From: Glandiceps talaboti
Lineage: Eukaryota > Hemichordata > Enteropneusta > Spengelidae
Assembly: GCF_964340395.1 (NCBI RefSeq)
Contig: NC_135553.1
Location: forward strand, 18,077,501 to 18,120,000
Length of the DNA: 42,500 bases
Direction: 5' to 3'
Shown: positions 20,690-42,500 of the stretch, one piece after another
How positions within the stretch are numbered: position 1 is the stretch's first letter
Layout of the letters: each line of letters opens with the position of its first letter
The notes under the pieces: model-generated
The model's input: only the letters and a program-made list of their open reading frames with translations
What the model was told of the DNA's origin: nothing
The model's database searches: none
Made by a program: the position numbers and the translations under genes

Positions 20690-21300
20690 GAGAACTTTTA
20701 TTTCTACTCATTTATTACAGTTTACATTACAGATCAGATCTATGGTTACAATCAATATACTCTGAATCGTAATATCAATACAATTCAAACATCACACAGA
20801 TATCTTAGGCTAGTTAAACACTTGCACCAAGGCAGTGTTTACCTTTTTCTTCTCGCTCTCTGTTCTTCCTACTCTACCATCTAATTAGATTTCTAAAAAG
20901 TCTATACTCTTGAATCAGTTTTGTTATCCTTGTTTGTACGAGCAGTCAAATGATAAACTCACATTTGTTACAAAATTTCACTTTACATTCTAAAAGTTCA
21001 AAGTTCAAAGGCAAAAGTTTCTCCTTGCTTACACGTACAAATATGTACAAATAAGATTACGAAAACTATCTGTACAAACTCTATTTACATAGTCTTACTT
21101 TTTTATATGTGTTTAAAAACAGTTTGTGGATTTTCAGAGTTTATAGTTCAAATTCGAACACTCTTGCAGTTGCCACATTATGTATATTTATCAACTTTAT
21201 TTACATATGCTTTGTGTTTATATATGCGTACATTTACAATTTACATGGATTCGTCTAACAATGTGTGTAACTTTAAATTATTTGGTTCAAATCCGGAAAG
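20690..21300. other. No supported gene
   Basis: AT-rich sequence 3' of the coiled-coil gene. The 75-codon frame at 20,657-20,884 is not supported by anything else. Confidence 0.4.
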
Positions 21301-21308
21301 TGTTGAGT

Positions 21309-21470
21309 TGGCACAGTATATGTATTTACAAATCTCATTTACATATTCTTATCGTTACATTGGCACAGTATACATATTTACAAATCTCATTTACATATTC
21401 TTATCGTTACATTGGCACAGTATACATATTTACAAATCTCATTTACATATTCTTATCGTTTACTATACAC
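21309..21470. repeat. 52-bp tandem repeat, three units plus remnants
   Basis: GGCACAGTATACATATTTAC + AAATCTCATTTACATATTC recurs three times. Degenerate versions with a perfect octamer-like ATTTGCAT occur near 21,507 and 21,653. It creates a 218-codon plus-strand open frame that is an artefact. Confidence 0.85.
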
Positions 21471-21613
21471 ATGTGATCATGTCTTCGATCATGCATATTT
21501 ACAAATCCTATTTGCATATTCCTAGCATTTATATTTGTGAAGTTGTCAAATGTTACCACTGTTTTCATTCTATTTGTAAAACTTCAAGTCATAAAGCTCA
21601 AATTCAGAAGTTG

Positions 21614-21619
21614 TTTTAT
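21614..21619 (-). terminator. Candidate polyadenylation signal of the coiled-coil gene
   Basis: AATAAA on the minus strand is the first canonical hexamer I found after the stop codon at 22,174. It would give a 3' UTR of about 550 bases. Confidence 0.3.
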
Positions 21620-22173
21620 TTGACATACTGTGTTATGCATATTTACAAATCTTATTTGCATTTTCTTTGTTTTTATAAATCTGCATATGAATTTCTGGTT
21701 TTCATTATTGTTGTTATCCAATTGTCTGTAAGTGGTGACGTTTTCATAGCCATTGATATCTAAAATTATGCTGCCATCGCCTTTGTCTCCGTCCATATCC
21801 TGTCGGGGAAACTACTCAAAATCGAAGCCCTTTAGGCATGGTCTATAGCACTTGATTTCTTCCTTGGGCTACAAATTCTACGAGAAAAACAACAAACAGA
21901 GAATTTATGACATTCAAATACAATGGAGAATAAAGGTTGAAATACTGTAGCGATAATGATATAATGCCTTCACCAAAGGTATTAAGTGATCAGAATTAGA
22001 ATAATTCTTCATTTCTCATTATGATGTCAGCTGTAATTATCGTAATCAGATATATGAACCCATTCTAAACATGGAAACATATATGTATTTATCATTACCA
22101 CAAAATCAACATTCTAAAGAGACAAAACTTAATTGAACATATTGGTATTGTAATACCTGGTTGATTCCATGTT

Positions 22174-36795
<14,622 letters not shown>

Positions 36796-36825
36796 AGCGG
36801 TGCTAGGGTGACATGGCCACTTTGT

Positions 36826-36903
36826 TTATATATGGTATCGAAGTAACACTCGATTTTGATTGGTCAATTAAACCATGTGACCATAGTGAGGTAATTTTAT
36901 TGG
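36826..36903 (-). promoter_or_regulatory. TATA and two CCAAT boxes of the coiled-coil gene
   Basis: On the minus strand TATATAAA lies about 30 bases before the first exon, and two CCAAT boxes (ATTGG on the plus strand near 36,858 and 36,899) lie 35 and 75 bases farther upstream. The arrangement is that of a focused Pol II promoter. A 3-codon upstream frame (ATGTCACCCTAG) would be transcribed only if initiation is upstream of about 36,815. Confidence 0.5.
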
Positions 36904-37225
36904 TCATCAGGGAGACACTTGTAAGAAATATACAATTTTCTTTCTTTTTTTTGAAAATTAAAAGCAGATACATGATGTAACTATTTCGTTAGTACACTGT
37001 ATACGTGTGATCGTTCTTTATGGGCCTATTATCATTAACTGACTAGGTGAGGTAAGTGTTTTGAAGTTGAATTTCGGATTTCTCAAATCCCTCCCCCCAA
37101 CGATTCAACGGCCAAGTAAGCCTATAATTTTATTATAAAATAACGTTCCATGCATGTTATTCATCATATTGTTTGATATAATTTTATTTCATTTCCGAAT
37201 GCTTTTAATTTTTAATTGTTATTGT

Positions 37226-37290
37226 TCAGCGCTTTTGAATATTTTTTATAATTAAAACGGCGCTATAGAAAATAAATAAATGTTAAAATG
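37226..37290 (+). mobile_element. SINE/LINE-type 3' tail fragment
   Basis: CAGCGCTTTTGAATA, then GGCGCTATAGAAAATAAATA, the tail pattern common to many animal SINEs (GCGCTTTGA..GCGCTATA.AAAT). No head region is seen upstream. Confidence 0.45.
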
Positions 37291-37944
37291 TTAAATAAAT
37301 ATTTGATAAAATACTCAGTCACTATGTGTACAGTAGTTATGTCCTAATTAAAACGTTGTTATTAAATTCTTAAACTAACATTTTAATGTCATTGAATATC
37401 GTTATTTGGTGAACGCAAATTGTTAACTGGGTATGTCGGTAGACATTTATTAAATCCACGTATGATTTATGACATCAGAAAATCACATATATGAAATTAG
37501 GTTAAACATCAAAATTCAGAAAATATTAACAAAAAGCAAGATATTTTCTATGATGGTAACAGTGTATATATTACATAACAGCTGTGTTTGTGTAATTACA
37601 TGTATGGTACAATGCAGTATATATAGCAAAAATAATGTACAAATATGTTGTGCACACATATAATGTATTACTAACGCTTTTACGTCATTCTCAATGTTTT
37701 CATGGCTACTGTTAATTTATTCAATACCATCACTCTGCTACAATTTCAATCAGAACAAGTATTGATTTTCAGAGCCAAATATTGATGAAAGTGAACACAA
37801 ATGGATAGTTCAAACATCAGTTATATACTAGCTTGTTTGCTTATATACATCATGTAATTACTGCAAATAATTGTCGTTAGATGTGATATTGATTACGCGT
37901 ACGTGTAATGGATCACAGAATGAATTGAGTGAAAGGTGGAGTCG

Positions 37945-38290
37945 AGTCATGATGGGGTGAATGGTTAGCGTGGCTGGCTTGGAATCTGCAGGTTGAAGGT
38001 TCGCGCCCCCATCGGCAGGCTGCTGTTCTTTCTGACTGGCTAAAGTCCTTGGGCAAGATTCGAACCACTACTGTGTCTCAGTCAACCCAGCTGTATAATT
38101 GGGGACCTGGTAGACTAGAGGTTTCAATGTGAATGCTTTAATCCTATTCGCTTATAAAGGTTGCGATGAATTGTGTGCTTCCCAGGGAGTTGAGGAAGTA
38201 TAAAGGGCCGTTGTGCCGCTGTGCCAGGGGTAATAATTGCACATAACAGAGTGGGAAAGTGCTATATAAAAACTAAAATTATTATTACTT
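37945..38290 (+). mobile_element. tRNA-derived SINE with Nin-DC-like central domain
   Basis: The head contains an A-box-like TGGTTAGCGTGG (37,962-37,973) and a B box GGTTCGCGCC (37,998-38,007). The central part, GTCCTTGGGCAAGATTCGAA followed by CTCAGTCAACCCAGCTGTAT and GGGGACCTGG, matches the deeply conserved SINE domain reported from molluscs and amphioxus (Nin-DC). The 3' end is AAAGTGCTATATAAA then ATTATTATTA. Such domains are transcribed by Pol III and mobilised by a partner LINE. Confidence 0.8.
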
Positions 38291-38880
38291 TAAAGGTGTA
38301 CTATTACATATCTAGCCATTTATAGATACTAAATATTAAATACTAGTATAGTTCACTTTCCTATTTAAGGAACGGTGCATGTATAGTGTACGTTTATACA
38401 TACATAAACACGGGTAGAGGAGCGTTGGGCAATATGTGAAATTTTAACAAGATACATCAGGCGTTATTCTCGACATTAAAATGAAAAATGTATTGATTTT
38501 TAATACCTGTAGAGATGTTTTCCAAAGAACCCACCTTCACTCATTTCGGTAACCCAATAATTCCTGACCCCAAAAAGAAAACTACTACGCATATGACCAA
38601 GGAGCGTCGACGTTTTTCAGCAAGACAGTGTAGTGTGTGTCAATGTCTTTGAGTGTCCTATCTTTACCTCTGCTTTGTAAATGTTATGAATATTTAGCAG
38701 CATTTAGCAGCTAGTAGAATGTTTCCGCTTTCTGGTTTGGTTTTGTGAATAAATAGATATACACGTAGTGTTGCCTGAATTGCTGAAATTTTCAGGCTAG
38801 CTCTGGTTACAAGCTGTAAACATATAGAAGCAACACAATGCAATGCGCCACGGTCAGAGACATTGTTCATTTGCACTCCA
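38291..38880. other. No supported gene
   Basis: Unique-looking AT-rich sequence. A 60-codon minus-strand frame at 38,694-38,876 has no supporting context. Confidence 0.4.
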
Positions 38881-38923
38881 ATCTGATCGAAATCCGATGG
38901 TGGTGAATACGGTTCGATTTCTG

Positions 38924-39028
38924 TTAATATTTGCCTCTATTTCCTTCGTTTATCGTCGTTTGTTTTCGATTTTGACCTTTTTTCCACCGAGGTGCTCCGT
39001 CCCGGAATAACAAATCGAAGTCCGCCAT
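38924..39028 (-). CDS. Possible short ORF or first exon, divergent from the sulfotransferase
   Basis: ATG at 39,028 in a good context (TTCGATGG) opens MADFDLLFRDGAPRWKKGQ and runs 34 codons to a TAA. It lies in a CpG-rich block and points away from the sulfotransferase start 224 bases away. A poor internal donor (AAAG|GTCAAA) might make it a first exon. I do not recognise the sequence and found no further exon before the coiled-coil gene. Confidence 0.25.
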   Translation of the reverse strand: MADFDLLFRDGAPRWKKGQNRKQTTINEGNRGKY

Positions 39029-39064
39029 CGAAAACAAATGACAATCTTCGGCCTCGGTAGACAA

Positions 39065-39161
39065 TAGTCTGTAAGGTACGCCGTGACGGTGCGCCCTCAA
39101 ACATCGGCCAAGTGAGAGGAGGCCGGTGAGGGCGAAACGTCACGACGTATCTTACAGTCTA
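39065..39161. mobile_element. Mutator-like MITE in the sulfotransferase promoter, exact 9-bp duplication
   Basis: The ends TAGTCTGTAAGGTACGCC and GACGTATCTTACAGTCTA are inverted repeats of about 24 bp, extending to GTGACG/CGTCAC. Flanks are GGTAGACAA on both sides (39,056-39,064 and 39,162-39,170). It is 97 bp and ends 91 bases before the start codon. Confidence 0.9.
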
Positions 39162-39251
39162 GGTAGACAATAGACCATACCAGCTTGCCCTAGGGTGAAG
39201 GATCACAGTACTGGTAAAACGCACTAAAGCCGAAATAGTTCAGGTGCGGTG

Positions 39252-39336
39252 ATGGCGTTACAATTACCTTTTGATAAAATTGGAGAGTTTGAAGTGTACC
39301 CGGATGATATCTACCTTTTGTCATTCTCAAAATCTG
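39252..39336 (+). CDS. Sulfotransferase exon 1
   Basis: Starts MALQLPFDKIGEFEVYPDDI and ends in the PAPS loop (FSKS-G) at a GTAAGT donor, phase 1. Confidence 0.9.
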
Positions 39337-41882
39337 GTAAGTTTAATAACAGTGAATTTGGCCGGTCGTCACGTTCTCTCGGGTGTGATTCGTAGGTCAA
39401 TAGGTTGATTCAGTTTTGGTCAATCATACATTTAGACACGTTGTAGTGTACTAGGTGCAATAACTTGTTTACCGTCGTTCTAGAAATTTGGATACCATCA
39501 AAGCGTTAACTGTATTACAATGTTGTGGTTTACAACTGGTTACAATGGATGTATAACACTGATACATTGGAAACATTCAAGTTAAGTACCTATGTGAATG
39601 TAGTTGGTTCACCCTCAGACTACTCAGATTATTATTATTATTAGTTCAACGATTGAATGATTGTGAATGATTTCAAATGACCTTGTAGAAGATAGTGCCT
39701 ATACAGTGTCGTTACCATTTACACCTCCACTGTGTTGGCATCCACACTATCGAAGAAGAGTCGACATCGTAAAATACATTGTACACACAGTCACTTGTGA
39801 AATAATATTCTATTCAAGGATGGTCATAATACAAAATAATGGCGTTATAAATTACGAATAGTATTCAAAAGATACCGTCACCGGTGTTTGCACTAAAAAC
39901 GATACTTATTGGATATTCGTATTCTTTTGTGTCATGACCATGGATAGAATAATAGCCCACAAGTGACTGTGCTTGTACCCTGTACTCTTCACTTCCAAAA
40001 TTACTTCCCCAGGGAATATAATAATTTCCCTGTTCGATAATGACAATTCAATATTATTCCTAATATTTGTCTTCGTTCAGCTGAGGAAATACAAGTGACC
40101 TAAGGGGCCTTGTCACTACTCGTCTAGCGACTCGTAGTGACAATCCTTAGATCACGAGTATTTTCCAGCTGAATGAGGTAAGATATTTTGGAATAATATA
40201 ATTACTCCCCTATAAAGCATAACTGATGAAAAATTTGGCGATCTGGAACATTTTGACCCATACTTCAAGCATCGTCAAACCAGTGACGTAGACACGATTT
40301 GTCCTGACGTAGAACGACCTGGGTATAACATCCACATTTTCTGTTCAAAGACAAGAACTTGGATAGCTTCAGTATCATGGTATAATAATTGATATACGTG
40401 TTCCTATGTTCCAGTACGGCATAATTGATTGAATTAAAACGACAACGTCTGCTATATTTTTTTTATAATAATAATAATAAGTTTATTTCCATGTACAAAC
40501 TAGGCCACCGGCCTTTCGGTACATAACTTATAAAACATTACATATCTCAAAATCAAAGGTGTCTAAGGCGAGAAAAAAAAAGCACCAAAATACGAAAATT
40601 ATCCCGTCGTGGGACCTCTTTTTTTTTAAGCTATTAAAAATATATTTTGCAAGCCCCAAGATTACTTTTTTGTTTTGTGTTTGCATTAACAGTACAAAGT
40701 TATGATATGTAGAGTTTGAAATATAATGTTGAGGGATATAGCATGTTCTTATGTCAGAAGTAAAAGTACAAATCATTACAAAGTGATATTCATCATCTAC
40801 TAAGTTTTGTGAACAAAATTTACTTTATTTTACTTTATTTTTTTTCCGAAGGTACAACATGGATGAAAGAAATTATATCACTTATTCAAAATGGCGGGAA
40901 CAGAGATGAACTTCGTGATATATCGGTAGACACATCTATCGTCCAGCTTGAATTCCTTTACACGGATGAACGAACAAGAACTAGGTTGCAAAGTCTTGGT
41001 CTAGTGCCGAACATAAATGTTCACGAAATGACGTCACCAAGACTGTTTTCCAGCCATCTACGTCATGATTTGTTACCCAAACAACTGCATGAGAAAAAAC
41101 CGAAGGTATGACCATAAAACTTTTTACAGCTAAAAACAGGGGGTGTTCGCCAGAAGACTGTACATAACATATACATTTACAGCTAAAACAGGGCGTGTTC
41201 GCCAGATGACTTTACATAACATATATATTTACAGTTAAAACAGGGCGTGTTCGCCAGATACATAGCATATATATTTACTGCTAAAACAGGGTGTGTTCGC
41301 CAGATGACTGTACATAGCATATATATTTACAGCTAAATCAGGGCGTGTTTGCCAGATGACTGTACATAGCATATATATTTACAGCTAAATCAGGGCGTGT
41401 TTGCCAGATGACTGTACATAACATACACATTTACAGCTAAAATAGGACGATCAACGTCAATCAATTAGCAAGTTGAGGTTGTTGTTTTACTATTGAAGAG
41501 ATACTTGGTTTTTTGTTAAACGCTGCCTGTTTTAGCTGCATGATCGGTCTGACCAATACTAACCTACCGATGCAGCACACTTCCAAACCATACATACATA
41601 CATACATACATACATACATACATACATACATACATACATACATACATACATACATACATACATACATACATAGCATTACATTATAACATAGTCATTATTA
41701 TAATACTCCGTACAATACCTTACAGGTAATTTACATAGCACGCAATGCCAAAGACGTTGCTGTTTCCTGTTACCATCATCAAAGAAGTCTTGCAAAGGCC
41801 TATGGGAAGGCATTTAAGACATACGAGTGTTTTAGTGAATTGTTAACCGATTTTATAGATGCCAAAATACCAGCCATCGTGT
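39252..41882 (+). CDS. Cytosolic sulfotransferase, exons 1-3 (partial, runs off the right edge)
   Basis: The three exons give 165 residues in frame. Family members transfer sulfate from PAPS to hydroxyl or amine groups of small molecules in the cytosol. Visible motifs in order: SFSKSGTTWMKEI (the 5'-phosphosulfate loop, residues about 25-37), SPRLFSSHLRHDLLPKQL with the expected catalytic His (family KTHLP, here SSHLR, so the preceding Lys is replaced by Ser), and VIYIARNAKDVAVSCYHH (3'-phosphate binding Arg and Ser). The usual KAGDWKNHFT segment and substrate pocket lie beyond the window. The next exon should start AT GG(N), completing the Tyr-Gly-Ser-Trp motif after exon 3. It is not visible by 42,500. 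Confidence 0.93.
39779..39977. mobile_element. Foldback element 1 in sulfotransferase intron 1
   Basis: TGTACACACAGTCACTTGTG with ATTCTATTCAAGGATGGTCA on the left is mirrored by TGACCATGGATAGAAT and CACAAGTGACTGTGCTTGTAC on the right. Arms are about 55 bp. Confidence 0.75.
40045..40205. mobile_element. Foldback element 2 in sulfotransferase intron 1
   Basis: TTCAGCTGAGGAAATACAAG and CCTTGTCACTAC on the left pair with GTAGTGACAATCCTTAG and GTATTTTCCAGCTGAATG on the right around a 14-base loop. Weaker pairing extends to ATTATTCC/GGAATAAT. Confidence 0.8.
40468..40822 (-). pseudogene. LINE (non-LTR retrotransposon) C-terminal fragment
   Basis: On the minus strand the sequence reads KFCSQNLVDDEYHFVMICT and then a run with IRTCYIPQHYI and LGLAKYIFNSLKKKR. 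This matches the usual end of LINE ORF2: a C..N.V.DE.HF...C knuckle, then a LAKYI..A..R stretch. It continues into a 3' UTR ending AATAAACTTATTATTATTAT. A stop precedes the Cys knuckle; everything upstream is missing. It lies in intron 1 and ends about 30 bases from exon 2. Confidence 0.75.
40852..41105 (+). CDS. Sulfotransferase exon 2
   Basis: Starts by completing the Gly of KSG-TTW and ends HEKKPK at AAG|GTATGA. The acceptor is TTTTTTTTCCGAAG. Confidence 0.93.
41124..41447. repeat. 50-bp minisatellite, six to seven units
   Basis: The unit contains TTTACAGCTAAAACAGGGCG, TGTTCGCCAGATGACTGTAC and ATAACATATA. It shares the TTACAGCTAAAA block with the 44-bp minisatellite at 5.6 kb. It lies in sulfotransferase intron 2. 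Confidence 0.93.
41588..41671. repeat. (CATA)n microsatellite
   Basis: About 20 units, 55 bases before sulfotransferase exon 3. Confidence 0.98.
41726..41882 (+). CDS. Sulfotransferase exon 3
   Basis: Starts VIYIARNAKDVAVSCY and ends DFIDAKIPAIV plus one base at GT|GTAAGT. Cys replaces the usual Tyr of SYYHF. Confidence 0.92.
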
Positions 41883-42500
41883 GTAAGTGTCTTATCACTA
41901 CTTTATGAGCTTTACCACTAAAATCTGAGCACTGTTGACCTTTCAAAGAATGTGATCATGATATACTGCAAAGAGAAGGCAGATGTTTTTTGTCATGCGT
42001 TGATTTTGAATTCAGATAGATGTTGGTTGGGATAATAATAAATGTAAAATTAGATAGAAATGAAATATTTGGGAGTTACTTGATATTAACGACACTGAAA
42101 TTATTTGGGATTTTTAAAATTCGTGACTCCTTAACTTGATTATAGCAATGGCACATGTCATCATTCATATGTTTTTATTTTTAATAATTCTACGACTAAA
42201 ACATTTATTTTTGGTCACTTGTTGAACGAGCAACTTTTGTTTCGGAGAGTGTGCCATCCCGATATGAATTCTTCCCTCGTAGTCCCCTCGGGAATTCGAA
42301 GGAACCCGTACCAAGACCCCGTTATTTAGGCCTTCCAGTGTTCAAATATATTTATGAGGCCAGCCAAGTCCCTACAAATGAACGAGTACAGTGCCATTTT
42401 CACACAAATACCAATGAATGTAATGCATCTACATTAAAATTGCACGTTCAATGCTTACTTTCATAGTAACAATACTGGATTTTCAGTTTAAAATGTATAT
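41883..42500. other. Sulfotransferase intron 3 (incomplete), no further exon seen
   Basis: A 71-codon plus-strand open frame (42,251-42,466) does not resemble the sulfotransferase continuation and lacks a suitable acceptor phase. Confidence 0.5.

Larger units (their letters stand above)
38885..39250. promoter_or_regulatory. CpG-rich, possibly bidirectional promoter
   Basis: CpG density is clearly higher than in flanking DNA. It spans the sulfotransferase start and the divergent ATG at 39,028 and is interrupted by a MITE. No TATA box is seen. Confidence 0.4.

Noticed and set aside
21107-21763. 218-codon open frame, the longest in the window
   Set aside because: It runs through a 52-bp tandem repeat, has low-complexity Tyr/Ile/His content and overlaps the likely 3' UTR of the coiled-coil gene on the other strand.
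21584-21796. Extra terminal exon of the coiled-coil gene (MDGDKGDGSIILDIN...)
   Set aside because: Composition is suggestive, but the exon ending at 22,174 already gives a stop in the right phase and no donor links the two.
42251-42466. 71-codon frame as the next sulfotransferase exon
   Set aside because: It lacks the expected Tyr-Gly-Ser-Trp continuation and no acceptor in the required phase precedes it.

Overview
This is an AT-rich window of animal nuclear DNA. Coding sequence is split into short exons with GT-AG introns, and the rest is mostly microsatellites, minisatellites, small palindromic DNA transposons, a tRNA-derived SINE and a LINE remnant. The style (compact coiled-coil gene with 17 coding exons, cytosolic sulfotransferase, SINE with a deeply conserved central domain) points to a marine invertebrate such as a lophotrochozoan, hemichordate or cephalochordate. 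I cannot fix the species.

Layout. 1-9.4 kb is repeat-rich: a 26-bp minisatellite, a 92-bp tandem duplication, several MITEs and a 13-copy 44-bp minisatellite. One small, uncertain two-exon gene lies on the minus strand (7.8-8.1 kb). 9.5-20.2 kb is the centrepiece: a one-strand tandem array of small-RNA genes that I identify as Y RNAs (the Ro60-associated stem-bulge RNA family). Ten intact-looking copies of about 68-79 nt belong to two alternating subtypes, A (69 nt) and B (72 nt). Two 5'-deleted pseudogenes and two B-less units complete the alternation. A and B genes carry a matched proximal element, a TATA-like box and a T-run terminator, as in type 3 RNA polymerase III genes. The A and B stems differ by compensatory base changes.

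20.3-22.1 kb holds a (TTG)n tract, a MITE and a 52-bp repeat. 22.17-36.80 kb is a minus-strand gene of 17 coding exons (2571 nt, 856 residues) for a coiled-coil protein with an acidic Asn/Asp/Gly/Gln pentapeptide repeat near its C-terminus. All splice phases are consistent. 37-38.3 kb contains SINE material. 38.9-39.25 kb is a CpG-rich segment with possible divergent transcription. From 39,252 to the right edge lie the first three exons of a plus-strand cytosolic sulfotransferase, which continues beyond the window. Its first intron holds two foldback elements and a LINE C-terminal fragment abutting the exon 2 acceptor.

The genes have no obvious common pathway. The Y RNA array is the strongest candidate for a previously undescribed system: vertebrates usually have a handful of Y RNA genes, whereas here at least ten are head-to-tail within 10 kb and are still being duplicated and deleted.
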